From Mariniphaga sediminis (GTDB lineage Bacteria > Bacteroidota > Bacteroidia > Bacteroidales > Prolixibacteraceae): a stretch of DNA of 64,000 nucleotides. Each line of letters starts with the position of its first letter. Positions within the stretch are counted from its first letter, which is position 1. The notes beneath the pieces were generated by a model that saw only the letters and a list, made by a program, of their open reading frames with translations, had not been told where the DNA came from and made no database searches. The position numbers and the translations under genes were made by a program. The stretch covers positions 1-64,000 of the forward strand of contig NZ_QWET01000001.1 in the NCBI RefSeq assembly GCF_003573545.1. The letters run 5' to 3'. Shown one piece after another: positions 35,392 through 44,328 of the stretch.

Positions 35392-37044
35392 TCATTTTAG
35401 TATTATTTTGTTCTGGCCAGTTTTTGTTTTTATAAGGTAGTTGGGTTCCAGCGAATAGTTTCTTGTATCGGGATTTACAAACTGCCATGAAATATGGTTC
35501 ATTCCCCGGTGCTTAATCTGGTAAACTGTATCTATCTGAAAACCCATATTTAAAATTTCATTACATTTTATTTCATTGGTGTAAATCCATGTTCCGGTTT
35601 TTTCCATCGCTTCGTACAATTGTTTCCATGTGGCAATATTTCGTACCGAATCTTTTGCATTGAAAAACAATTCGTATTCTTCCAAAGCATAATTATAGAG
35701 TCGGTTTTGTTGCGAATTGTCCGATTCAAATAGATCCAACGCCTGTCTGTTTCCTTGGTAAGAAAATAATTTTGGTATAACAACGGCATTCAGGTAGAGA
35801 TTGAGCATTGTCGAAATAATTACACCAGAATAAATCAATCTACACCAATTGTCTTTTTCAATTTTTAAATACAGGAAAAGTATAACTATTCCCGTCAGCA
35901 AAAACAGTATAAACGTAAACCAACTGATTTCATGGAAAAGAAAACCTACTGCCAAAAGTAACCCAACGAGGAGAACCCAAATGACAACCTGTGCAAGAGT
36001 CAGTTTAATAAATGCGGAGGAAGACAGTTGAGAATAGTGTTGCATCTTACCACTTGCAATTATTATCAGAGGCCCAATCAAGATCATTAGATAGTTTGGG
36101 GCTTTTCCCCGGGCAATGCTGTAAACAAAAAGTAAAACTAAAATACTTCCAAGCAGTGACGAAGCAAATTTATGAACTGACTGTTTCCCAAACCAGCTTT
36201 TAATCTCCCAAAACAATGCGGCCAAAACCAGGACTGTCCATGGAAGAAAAGCCCAAAGCAGGTTGTAAAGGTAAAAAAAAGGATCGGTGCTTGAACCCGC
36301 CACTTTGCCGGTTACACGTCCGATATTATTATCTATAAAGTAGAAGCGGATACCTTCAAAACCAAAGCTTTTCCCTAAGTGGTAAAGCGAGGGTGAAATG
36401 ATTACAAGTACTAAAATTATTCCTAACAGCCACTTAGGGTGAAAAAGCTGCCGGTAATCTTTATTTAAAAGGAGAAAAAACAACACAAAAAAGAAAGGGA
36501 GAATAGCTCCAACAGGTCCTTTGGTAAGCATGGCCAGTCCGATTCCAAGGAAACCCAGAATAAAATTTAAAGGCTTTTTACTGTTTAGATATTCCGCCAA
36601 CTGCCACAAAGCGAGTGCTACTGCAGCCTGCAAAACCGAGTCGGTATGAAGGTCAAGAAAGTAAAGGAAAAATATTTGGGAAGTCCCTGTTATTAAGGCA
36701 GCCAGCTTTCCGGCCAATTCAGAAAAAAATAAACGTGCCAGGCGGTAGATAGAATAAAGACTGCTTAATCCGAAAAGAAAGGGGAACAATTTAAAGGCAA
36801 AGTTGGTATTTCCAAAAAGCTGGATTCCCAATCCTGCCAACCAGAAAAACAGGTGCGGTTTCTGATCGTACGGTTCGCCATTAATCTTCAGGTTTAGCCA
36901 GTCGCCCGACTCTACCATTTGTCTTGAGATGGCAGCATACAGCCCGGAGTCACCGGTCAGATCAATAAATAAACCGAAAATCCAGGCCAGGATTATCATT
37001 AAAAATGCAACAGCCCATAAACTATTTTTCAGCCTTCCGTTCAA
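35392..37044 (-). CDS. ArnT/PMT-family glycosyltransferase (GT39/GT83-like)
   Basis: 550 residues, roughly twelve membrane helices. The first loop LFIDLTGDSGLYAAISRQMVESGDW with its acidic residues, followed by NGEPYDQKPHLFFWLAGLGIQLFG, is the hallmark of the ArnT/PMT superfamily, which transfers sugars from polyprenyl phosphate to lipid A, proteins or glycans in the periplasm. A soluble C-terminal domain begins near residue 425. It is the most upstream gene of the minus-strand glycosyltransferase block. Acceptor unknown. Confidence 0.88.
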   Translation of the reverse strand: MNGRLKNSLWAVAFLMIILAWIFGLFIDLTGDSGLYAAISRQMVESGDWLNLKINGEPYDQKPHLFFWLAGLGIQLFGNTNFAFKLFPFLFGLSSLYSIYRLARLFFSELAGKLAALITGTSQIFFLYFLDLHTDSVLQAAVALALWQLAEYLNSKKPLNFILGFLGIGLAMLTKGPVGAILPFFFVLFFLLLNKDYRQLFHPKWLLGIILVLVIISPSLYHLGKSFGFEGIRFYFIDNNIGRVTGKVAGSSTDPFFYLYNLLWAFLPWTVLVLAALFWEIKSWFGKQSVHKFASSLLGSILVLLFVYSIARGKAPNYLMILIGPLIIIASGKMQHYSQLSSSAFIKLTLAQVVIWVLLVGLLLAVGFLFHEISWFTFILFLLTGIVILFLYLKIEKDNWCRLIYSGVIISTMLNLYLNAVVIPKLFSYQGNRQALDLFESDNSQQNRLYNYALEEYELFFNAKDSVRNIATWKQLYEAMEKTGTWIYTNEIKCNEILNMGFQIDTVYQIKHRGMNHISWQFVNPDTRNYSLEPNYLIKTKTGQNKIILK

Positions 37045-37136
37045 ATGATTTTCTCCTTTTTATTTGCTCAGGCAAAATAAAGGATTTAAGTCAATATTTA
37101 AGGCAAAAAAAATATTTTGAAAGAAATCATGGGGTC

Positions 37137-37144
37137 TATCTTTG
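37137..37144 (+). promoter_or_regulatory. -7 promoter element of the transporter gene
   Basis: TATCTTTG matches TAnnTTTG, with TTTG at 37116-37119 seventeen bases upstream. The start ATG 37194 is 50 bases downstream. Confidence 0.65.
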
Positions 37145-37193
37145 CTTTTTTAAAGAATAAACTTGATTTTTGACCCTAAATAGAAATGAAAAA

Positions 37194-39413
37194 ATGGCAA
37201 AATCGCTGGTAAACACCCACGCCAGGTTTGGCACTCTTCCGGTATTTTTTACAGCTCTTTCTACTATTCTTGGTGCTGTTCTGTTTCTCCGTTTTGGCTG
37301 GGCAGTAGGCCATGTTGGTTTCTGGGGAGTAATTGGGATCATAGTTTTAGGACACGTGGTAACCATTCCTACTGCTTTTGCAGTTGCTGAAATAGCTACA
37401 AACCAGCGGGTTCAGGGAGGGGGTGCCTATTTCATTATAAGCCGGTCGTTTGGTATGAATATAGGGGGTGCAATTGGCATTACACTATACCTGTCGCAGG
37501 CAATCAGCGTTGCCTTTTACATCATTGCTTTTGGTGAGGCATTTGAACCGCTTATCGACTGGATTTACCAACAATATGGTTTTTATATTCCCGATCGTCG
37601 TTGGATTTCCATACCTACCATGGCGTTGCTTTCGGTACTCATTTTGGTTAAGGGGGCTAATCTTGGGATGAAAGCCCTTTATGTGGTTGTCATTGTTCTG
37701 TTTACTTCCATTTTGTTCTTCTTTCTGGGAAATTCCCCCATAAAACCCCCGGAAATTAATCTTCATGCCAGGATTGTGAACCATGAAAATTTTTTTTATG
37801 TTTTTACTATCGTTTTCCCGGCCTTTACCGGATTGGCAGCGGGCTTAGGGCTTTCAGGTGATTTGAAAAATCCTCAGAAATCAATTCCCCGTGGTACGCT
37901 TTGGGCCACGTTTGTCGGGATGCTGATATATATTGCTGTTGCATGGAAATTTACGAATTCAGCCTCGCCTGAGGATTTGGTGAGTGATCAACTTATTATG
38001 AGAAAAATTGCTTTGTGGGGTCCCATCATTCCGGTTGGATTAGCCGCAGCTTCATTGAGCTCGGCTTTGGGATCGATTATGGTTGCACCACGCACCCTGC
38101 AGGCCATCGGGTTCGATAATATTTTCCCGGAAAACAATATTAATAAGTGGTTTGCCCGGGGTAGAAAGCAGGACAACGAACCGGTAAACGCCTCGTTGAT
38201 AACTGTTTTTATTGCCTTCGTGTTTGTAGCTGTGGGGAGTATCGATTTTGTGGCACAAATTATTTCCATGTTTTTTATGGTGACTTATGGGGCGATCTGT
38301 CTTATTTCTTTCCTGGAACACTTTGCTGCCGATCCGGCCTACCGGCCTACTTTTCGCTCAAACTGGTATGTTTCGTTGGCAGGTGCCCTGTTTTCTTTCT
38401 GGCTCATGTTTAAAATGAATGCCCCTTACGCAGCCGCTTCCATTGTTATCATGGGCCTCATTTATTATATGGTTATGCTTGGAAACGAAGAAAATCAGGG
38501 TCTGAACAAACTTTTTAAAGGGGTTGTATTCCAATTGAGCCGTCAGCTCCAGATTTTCCTGCAACGGGCAGATAGCGCCGACCAACAGAAAAGCTGGCGC
38601 CCTTTCGGGGTCTGTATCTCGCATGACACGTTTAGCCGTCGTTCTGCTTTTGATATCATGCGGTGGATTTCCTTTAAATATGGCTTTGGTACGTATATCC
38701 ATTATGTAAAAGGCTACCTAAATGCTGAAACGAGTGAGGAGTCGAAAATAGTTTTGGATCGACTCATCAAACTGGCACATGGCAGTAAAAACAGGGTTTA
38801 CCTCGATACGATTATTTCACCATCATACACTTCAGCTATTGCTCAGGTGGTGCAGCTTTCGGGCATTTCAGGAAAAGGGAATAACCTCATTTTATTTGAA
38901 TTTTCGAGAACCGATCCGCAAAACCTGAAAGAAATTGCAGCCAATTATGGAATTGCAGAATCTACCGGATTTGATATTTGTATCCTGAACACTTCGTATA
39001 AAAGTTTCGGATATAAAAATGAGATACATATCTGGATTAGGCCCGATGATTACCGGAATGCCAATTTAATGATTCTGCTTGGCTACATTATTTTGGGGCA
39101 TCCTGATTGGGAAAAGGGGAAAATAAAAATTTTTGCCCTTTATCCGAAAGCGATGATGAACGAAAAGCGCAAACAGTTGCTAGGACTTATAAAAACCGGC
39201 CGGTTGCCCATCAGTCCTTCAAACGTAACCATGGTTTCTTTTGAAGAGGGGCACCGTAAAGAGGTCATAACCAAATACTCTGTCGATGCCGATTTGACAC
39301 TTATCGGGTTTACTTCGGAAAAAATTGAAAAGACAGAAGAATTTACAGAAGGATATGAGAAACTGGGAAATATATTATTTGTTAATGCCAACAGGGCAAA
39401 AGCAATAAACTAA
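37194..39413 (+). CDS. Amino acid permease / cation-chloride cotransporter-like protein
   Basis: 739 residues. The N-terminal half has about twelve membrane helices of the APC superfamily, beginning FGTLPVFFTALSTILGAVLFLRFGWAVG. That segment, with GGGAYFIISRSFG and GDLKNPQKSIPRGTLWA, is close to SLC12 (Na-K-Cl type) transporters. The C-terminal 300 residues are cytosolic, like the SLC12 C-domain (FNILNT-like DICILNTSYKSFGYKNEIHIWI, then SVDADLTLIGFTSE). I use ATG 37194; an in-frame TTG at 37170 is upstream but lacks support. The transported ion is not shown by sequence. Confidence 0.85.
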   Translation: MAKSLVNTHARFGTLPVFFTALSTILGAVLFLRFGWAVGHVGFWGVIGIIVLGHVVTIPTAFAVAEIATNQRVQGGGAYFIISRSFGMNIGGAIGITLYLSQAISVAFYIIAFGEAFEPLIDWIYQQYGFYIPDRRWISIPTMALLSVLILVKGANLGMKALYVVVIVLFTSILFFFLGNSPIKPPEINLHARIVNHENFFYVFTIVFPAFTGLAAGLGLSGDLKNPQKSIPRGTLWATFVGMLIYIAVAWKFTNSASPEDLVSDQLIMRKIALWGPIIPVGLAAASLSSALGSIMVAPRTLQAIGFDNIFPENNINKWFARGRKQDNEPVNASLITVFIAFVFVAVGSIDFVAQIISMFFMVTYGAICLISFLEHFAADPAYRPTFRSNWYVSLAGALFSFWLMFKMNAPYAAASIVIMGLIYYMVMLGNEENQGLNKLFKGVVFQLSRQLQIFLQRADSADQQKSWRPFGVCISHDTFSRRSAFDIMRWISFKYGFGTYIHYVKGYLNAETSEESKIVLDRLIKLAHGSKNRVYLDTIISPSYTSAIAQVVQLSGISGKGNNLILFEFSRTDPQNLKEIAANYGIAESTGFDICILNTSYKSFGYKNEIHIWIRPDDYRNANLMILLGYIILGHPDWEKGKIKIFALYPKAMMNEKRKQLLGLIKTGRLPISPSNVTMVSFEEGHRKEVITKYSVDADLTLIGFTSEKIEKTEEFTEGYEKLGNILFVNANRAKAIN

Positions 39414-39574
39414 ATGCACGGGGCGTTTTCGTCAGGCAGGGAAAAATAAAATATGTTTGTACCTTAGTAAAAAAAGTAATTATGAAACGAGTATGTAAAA
39501 CATTTACGCCCAGGAGAATGATTAAAGTACACGCGATTTCCCCGTCTGACCGCGTAAGCCGGGCAGGCATACTA

Positions 39575-39582
39575 TACCTTTG
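39575..39582 (+). promoter_or_regulatory. -7 promoter element of coaD
   Basis: TACCTTTG fits TAnnTTTG. It overlaps the in-frame TTG at 39580 and so fixes the coaD start at ATG 39604. A -33 TTG is not obvious. Confidence 0.5.
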
Positions 39583-39603
39583 AAAAAAAACAACTTTAAT
39601 AGT

Positions 39604-40086
39604 ATGAAAACAGCCATATTCCCGGGATCATTTGATCCTTTTACCATTGGACACGAATCTATTGTGCGACGGGCCTTGCCTATGTTCGATAAAATTTTTA
39701 TTATGATTGGGTTCAATGCCAACAAAACGTCTTTTTTTCCATTGGAGAAACGCTTGAAATGGATCAAACAGGTGTTTCAGCAGGAAGCGAAAATTGAAGT
39801 ATCCGTGCATGAAGGGCTAACAGTTGATTTTTGCAAAGAGGTGGGGGCTCAATATATTTTGCGGGGACTGCGTACTTCATCCGATTTTGAATATGAACGC
39901 GCCATAGCTCAGGTAAACAAAAAAATGCATCCTGAAATTGAAACAGTATTCCTGTTGACCTTACCTGAACATACACCGGTAAATGCCACCATTATCCGGG
40001 ATATTGTTTTTCACGGGGGCGATGCCAGTATGTTTCTTCCTGCCGGACTCGATTTAAAAGATTTTAAACCGGATAACAACAAATAG
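39604..40086 (+). CDS. coaD: Pantetheine-phosphate adenylyltransferase
   Basis: CoaD makes dephospho-CoA from 4'-phosphopantetheine and ATP. The nucleotidyltransferase motif GSFDPFTIGH lies at residues 8-17, and YILRGLRTSSDFEYE and the C-terminal signature (P/S-x4-TIIRDI, here VNATIIRDIVFHGGD) follow. From ATG 39604 the protein is 160 residues, normal for the family. The next gene starts 5 bases after the stop, so they are cotranscribed. Confidence 0.96.
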   Translation: MKTAIFPGSFDPFTIGHESIVRRALPMFDKIFIMIGFNANKTSFFPLEKRLKWIKQVFQQEAKIEVSVHEGLTVDFCKEVGAQYILRGLRTSSDFEYERAIAQVNKKMHPEIETVFLLTLPEHTPVNATIIRDIVFHGGDASMFLPAGLDLKDFKPDNNK

Positions 40087-40091
40087 GGTTT

Positions 40092-41504
40092 ATGAATGGA
40101 TGGCTCTTATCTGTTCTTCTGATTATTTGGACGAACCTACCTGTCTCGGCTACGTCAATCAGTGGCTGGAATGAAGAGTATGCAGGGAAAAAGCTTGATT
40201 TTTTCCGGTTGTCTGATCCGGTGACCCGCGAAAAGGTACATGTATTCACACTTGAAGTAAACAGCAATGGCGTTTTTTCCGCCGAGGCAGAGGTTGAACA
40301 ACCCACCTTTGTTTTCAGTGACTTCGGAATTTACCGTGGGATGCTTTTTCTTGAACCGGGAGAAAAAATCACCTTGTTGTTACCACCTTTTCGCGATAAA
40401 TCGTTTGCGGATCAGAAAAACCCCTACTTCCAACCGGTAGAATTCTGGTTTGCTACAGGTGGGGGAAACCAGCTTAATGACCGGATCTCTGCTTTTGATA
40501 ACCAGCTTTACCAACTCAGGGATAAATATTTTAACCAATTGTATTTAAGGGAATCCAGGCAGGTGTTTGATTCTCTTTCTGCTGTGCTCGAGCAACAGTT
40601 CGGTAGCATTTCTTCAAAGACTTTTCTTTTTCATAAAAAGTTAAAAATAAAGGCGGTGGAGGCCGATGCATTCAAGTTGGAGCCTGCATCTGTTTCTGAT
40701 GAACTCTCGGAGGTACCTTCTGCCTTTTGGAATCATCCTGCATTTACCGGGCTTTTCGACAAAATGTATGGCAATAAACTTAGTTTTGCAGCAAAATCCA
40801 TAAAAGGAGAAAGAATCAGGGGGGCTGTTTCTCAAACGGACACCGGATTTCTGCTGGAGTTTATTAAGGACAATTACAAGATAACAGGGCCAGTTGCACG
40901 GCTGGTACTTTTAAAAATGTTGCACGATGGTTTTTATTCCGGCGACTTCTCTGAGAATGCCATTTTAAATCTGGTAAGAGCGGATATTTTTGTTAAAGAC
41001 CAGGAAAAAGCAGTAAAAGAGACGGCAAAAAATATTCTAATAAAACTGAGACATCTTCGGCCGGGTAGTTTGGCACCTGTCGTTTGTCTGAAAAATACCA
41101 GCGGGCAACGTTTTTGCACCAATGAAATTTCAGGAGACGATAAATTTAAATACCTGGTTTTTGCCGATACGGAAATGATTGTGTGCCGGGAGCATTTGAA
41201 ATACCTTACAAAAATTGAAGACCGCTTTCAGAAATACCTCGAGATCATAATTGTTCTTAGGAAAACGGATCTTATCGAAATGAAAATGTTTTTGGATAAA
41301 CAGAAAATTCCGGGAATTCATTTGGTGGATGAAGAAGGCCGTTTTACCGAAGAATATCGTGTGAAATCATTTCCTACCTGCCTGCTTCTGAATGATAAAC
41401 ACGAGGTGGTCTTTCAGCAAACCAAATCTCCGCTTGATGGTTTTGAGCAGCAGTTTGGGAGATTTCTGCAACGAGAATTGTTTGAGCGGCAAAGAAAACA
41501 GTAA
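40092..41504 (+). CDS. Thioredoxin-fold protein lacking the CxxC site
   Basis: 470 residues with a signal peptide (to about residue 20, NLPVSATS). The middle part is alpha-helical, and the C-terminal 140 residues look like a TlpA/thioredoxin-like fold: PGSLAPVVCLKNTSGQRF as the usual entry strand, LVFADTEMIVCREHLKYL where WCxPC normally stands, and VKSFPTCLLLNDKHEVV with the cis-Pro. Only one cysteine remains at the active-site position, so a disulfide reductase role is doubtful. Many Bacteroidota carry TlpA-like proteins with such N-terminal regions. Function unknown; follows coaD after 5 bases. Confidence 0.7.
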   Translation: MNGWLLSVLLIIWTNLPVSATSISGWNEEYAGKKLDFFRLSDPVTREKVHVFTLEVNSNGVFSAEAEVEQPTFVFSDFGIYRGMLFLEPGEKITLLLPPFRDKSFADQKNPYFQPVEFWFATGGGNQLNDRISAFDNQLYQLRDKYFNQLYLRESRQVFDSLSAVLEQQFGSISSKTFLFHKKLKIKAVEADAFKLEPASVSDELSEVPSAFWNHPAFTGLFDKMYGNKLSFAAKSIKGERIRGAVSQTDTGFLLEFIKDNYKITGPVARLVLLKMLHDGFYSGDFSENAILNLVRADIFVKDQEKAVKETAKNILIKLRHLRPGSLAPVVCLKNTSGQRFCTNEISGDDKFKYLVFADTEMIVCREHLKYLTKIEDRFQKYLEIIIVLRKTDLIEMKMFLDKQKIPGIHLVDEEGRFTEEYRVKSFPTCLLLNDKHEVVFQQTKSPLDGFEQQFGRFLQRELFERQRKQ

Positions 41505-41630
41505 AGTAATGCCGTTTCAATGTGAAACGAGCATGAAAAGAATTACAGTTAAGAGTTTAATTTAAACAAGTGCGATTTTTGTAATGTGGAAAATCAATTC
41601 AAAGTAGAAAACAATCTTAAACGATATACA

Positions 41631-42434
41631 ATGCAATTCATTTTTACGAAGTACTGGCTTTTTCTTTTTTCCTTTTTCTCTCTGTTTTCATTTACTGAGC
41701 CTGCTCCCCAAACTTTTACATTTGTACAGGTAGCAGATACCCAACTGGGGTTTGAAGATTACGAAAAAGATCTGCAATCATTCAATCAGGCTGTTAAACA
41801 AATAAATGAGATCAATCCTGATTTTGTAATCATTTGCGGCGATCTTGTAAATGTTGCCAACGATAGTTCGTATGCCGACTTTCTAAACATCAAAAACAAA
41901 TTAAAGGTGCCTTGCTATTGTGTTGCCGGCAACCACGATATTCAGAAAATTCCGAATGACACATCGCTGGTTTACTACCGCAAAGTAATAGGGAAAGATT
42001 ACTATAGTTTTATGCACAAAGGCTACACATTTATCATTGCAAACACCCAATTGTGGAATGGCGAGGTAGAGAACGAGTCGGAGAAACACGACCACTGGTT
42101 TAAGAAGACATTAGAAGTTGCCCGAAAGAAAAAATCGTCGGTGTTTGTAGCCGGGCACTCGCCCATTTATGTGGAAGATCCTGCAGAGCAAACGGGCTAT
42201 TTTAACCTGCCCCCGGCAAAAAGAAAAGAGGTACTGAATCTGTTTCGGGAAAACAATGTGGTGGCCTATCTTTCCGGGCATGCCCACAGGCTGATTGTTA
42301 ATAATTTTGAAGGAACCCAAATGGTAACCAGCGAAACAACCAGTGTAAATTTCGACAAGCGCCCGTTGGGCTTTAGGGTGTGGAAGGTTTCTGCGGGTAC
42401 TGTGACACATGAATCTGTTCCGCTAAAATATTAG
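41631..42434 (+). CDS. Secreted metallophosphoesterase
   Basis: A calcineurin-like phosphoesterase of 267 residues with a signal peptide (MQFIFTKYWLFLFSFFSLFS). Metal-site motifs in order: VADTQLG (D-x-Q replacing D-x-H), CGDLVN, GNHD, AGHSP and SGHAHR. I choose ATG 41631 because the signal peptide begins there; the GTG at 41586 would add 15 polar residues in front of it. A GATTTTTG near-match to the -7 element lies at about 41575-41582. The substrate, possibly a phosphodiester, is unknown. Confidence 0.88.
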   Translation: MQFIFTKYWLFLFSFFSLFSFTEPAPQTFTFVQVADTQLGFEDYEKDLQSFNQAVKQINEINPDFVIICGDLVNVANDSSYADFLNIKNKLKVPCYCVAGNHDIQKIPNDTSLVYYRKVIGKDYYSFMHKGYTFIIANTQLWNGEVENESEKHDHWFKKTLEVARKKKSSVFVAGHSPIYVEDPAEQTGYFNLPPAKRKEVLNLFRENNVVAYLSGHAHRLIVNNFEGTQMVTSETTSVNFDKRPLGFRVWKVSAGTVTHESVPLKY

Positions 42435-42509
42435 GGAATAATCCACTTGTGCATCAAAAACAACGTTGCAGACAACCAAAGGATTTGACCATGCCTCGCC
42501 CTGGAAATA

Positions 42510-43133
42510 TTAATCGTTTTGGTAAAGCAAAATAATATCTTGCAAGCTTCCATAAGTGTTGTTCAATACCGCATCGAGTTCATTGCCGGATAACCATTTT
42601 ATTTCGGTAATGTTTTCTTCGGTTTGAGGAATGCCGGCATTTGTTCCCTGGTAGTTCATTTCAAACCAAAATGTCTCTTTAAAAATCCACTGGCCTTTTG
42701 TATCCGGGTATGGAGACTGGTAAATATGGAAGGTGGATGCTAGGGGCCTGGTTATCCGGTGGCCCTGAATACCTGTTTCTTCCATTACTTCCCTCATCGC
42801 CGCCTTTTCAGGCGTTTCTCCTTCATCAATTTTTCCTTTGGGCAAATCCCATTTTCCTCTGCGGAAAATAAAAAGAAGGCGATTTTCTGAAATAACCACA
42901 CCGCCGGCCGCCGGCACAGGCAGAAAAATCGATTGAAACAACAGAAAGAACCATCCGGGCTCGGGATGTAAAAGAAAAACTTCGTCTAAATCATTGTTTA
43001 AAAATGATTTAAACCATTCTTTTATCTCCGCCACAGTGCACGATTCTTTGAAGCTTACGATTGGTTTATTTAATGTTATATTCGTGGAAGCACCGATTTT
43101 TATCAGTCGGTCATTCAGAAAAACTTTATACAT
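42510..43133 (-). CDS. NUDIX hydrolase
   Basis: The NUDIX box is complete: GKIDEGETPEKAAMREVMEETGIQG, which I read as G-x5-E-x7-R-E-x-x-E-E-x-G near residues 103-126. An N-terminal region of about 60 residues precedes it. I start at ATG 43133 (MYKVFLNDR): the TTG at 43157 overlaps a minus-strand promoter element. Length is 207 residues. It is divergent from pyrE. Such proteins clean up nucleoside diphosphate derivatives; the substrate is not evident. Confidence 0.92.
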   Translation of the reverse strand: MYKVFLNDRLIKIGASTNITLNKPIVSFKESCTVAEIKEWFKSFLNNDLDEVFLLHPEPGWFFLLFQSIFLPVPAAGGVVISENRLLFIFRRGKWDLPKGKIDEGETPEKAAMREVMEETGIQGHRITRPLASTFHIYQSPYPDTKGQWIFKETFWFEMNYQGTNAGIPQTEENITEIKWLSGNELDAVLNNTYGSLQDIILLYQND

Positions 43134-43154
43134 TTGCTCTATCGTTATAAACAA

Positions 43155-43162
43155 CAAAGTTA
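43155..43162 (-). promoter_or_regulatory. -7 promoter element of the NUDIX gene
   Basis: On the minus strand this reads TAACTTTG, a match to TAnnTTTG, 22 bases before ATG 43133. It overlaps the upstream TTG codon and so argues against the longer start. Confidence 0.55.
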
Positions 43163-43178
43163 AAATATCACATCAGGT

Positions 43179-43814
43179 ATGGAACGAACACAAATTGAAA
43201 TTACAAAAAAACTTTTAGAAATAGATACCATTAAAATCCAGCCCAATAGTCCGTTTGTTTGGGCATCTGGTTGGAAATCACCTATATATTGCGATAATCG
43301 CAAGACTTTGTCTTATCCGGAAACCCGGTCGCTTATCCGCGATAAATTTGTAGAAATTATCCGGGAGAAATATCCGCAGGCCGAAGTAATTGCCGGGGTG
43401 GCCACAGGGGCAATTGCACACGGAGTGCTGGTTGCGGATAAGTTGGGACTGCCATTCATTTATGTTCGCTCAAAACCAAAGGGGCACGGACTCGAGAACC
43501 TTATCGAAGGCGATCTTAAACCGGAGCAGAAAGTGGTGATTATTGAAGATTTGGTTTCAACGGGTGACAGTAGCCTGAAAGCTGCTGAAGCGGTAAATAA
43601 TTTTGGGGGCGAAGTAATAGGTATGCTATCTATTTTTACCTACAACTTCCATGTGGCAAAAGAAAAATTTAAGAAGGCCAACATTGAATTGACGCCGTTA
43701 AGCCGCTACCAGGTTTTGATTGATCTGGCGCTTGAAGCAGGCGAAATAACCCAGGATCAGGTAGAAACCCTGATGGAGTGGAGAGAAGATCCGGCCAGCT
43801 GGGGAAAAAAATAG
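43179..43814 (+). CDS. pyrE: Orotate phosphoribosyltransferase
   Basis: PyrE converts orotate and PRPP to OMP in pyrimidine synthesis. It is 211 residues long. SPFVWASGWKSPIYCDNRKTLSYP is the N-terminal signature, VIAGVATGAIAHGVLVADKLGLPFIYVRSKPKGHG the substrate region, and VVIIEDLVSTGDSSL the PRPP-binding motif. It is divergent from the NUDIX gene across a short gap and followed by a SRPBCC gene 55 bases downstream. Confidence 0.96.
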   Translation: MERTQIEITKKLLEIDTIKIQPNSPFVWASGWKSPIYCDNRKTLSYPETRSLIRDKFVEIIREKYPQAEVIAGVATGAIAHGVLVADKLGLPFIYVRSKPKGHGLENLIEGDLKPEQKVVIIEDLVSTGDSSLKAAEAVNNFGGEVIGMLSIFTYNFHVAKEKFKKANIELTPLSRYQVLIDLALEAGEITQDQVETLMEWREDPASWGKK

Positions 43815-43869
43815 GAATTTTTCAAACGGCAGATGCTATCATCGAATTATACAGGAATAACGAACTATT

Positions 43870-44319
43870 ATGGCCATCAACAAATACATCAGTAATGTAA
43901 AACTTATCGATCATAATCAGCAAATTGTGTTCGATTATCTGGCGAATTTTGAAAATCTTTCGGAATACCTGAATTCAGGGCTGCTGGAAAAAATTACGAA
44001 GCAGGTTCCGCAAGTTAAAATAAGTAACTTCGAATCGGACCAGGACTCCTGTAGATTCAATATTACCGGAATGGGGTTGGCAGAAATTCGTGTGGTAAAC
44101 CGTGAACCGCATAAAACGATTAAAGTGGAAAGTTCAGGCGGCTTGCCAATGAGTTTTACTTTCTGGATACAACTGCTGCCTGTTTCTGCTTTTCAAACCA
44201 AGATTCGGCTCACACTCCACGCCGACCTGAACATGATGATAAAAATGATGGTAGGCAACAAATTGGAAGAGGGGATAAACCAACTGGCAGAAACACTGGC
44301 TACTTTGCCATACAAGTAG
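43870..44319 (+). CDS. SRPBCC-fold protein
   Basis: 149 residues with the pattern of START/polyketide-cyclase-like proteins: an N-terminal strand (KYISNVKLIDHNQQIVFDYLANFENLSEYLNSG), alternating strands, and a long C-terminal helix (MMVGNKLEEGINQLAETLATLPY). It has no signal peptide. Such folds bind hydrophobic ligands; the ligand here is unknown. It follows pyrE on the same strand and converges with birA. Confidence 0.75.
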   Translation: MAINKYISNVKLIDHNQQIVFDYLANFENLSEYLNSGLLEKITKQVPQVKISNFESDQDSCRFNITGMGLAEIRVVNREPHKTIKVESSGGLPMSFTFWIQLLPVSAFQTKIRLTLHADLNMMIKMMVGNKLEEGINQLAETLATLPYK

Positions 44320-44328
44320 CAAAAAATA

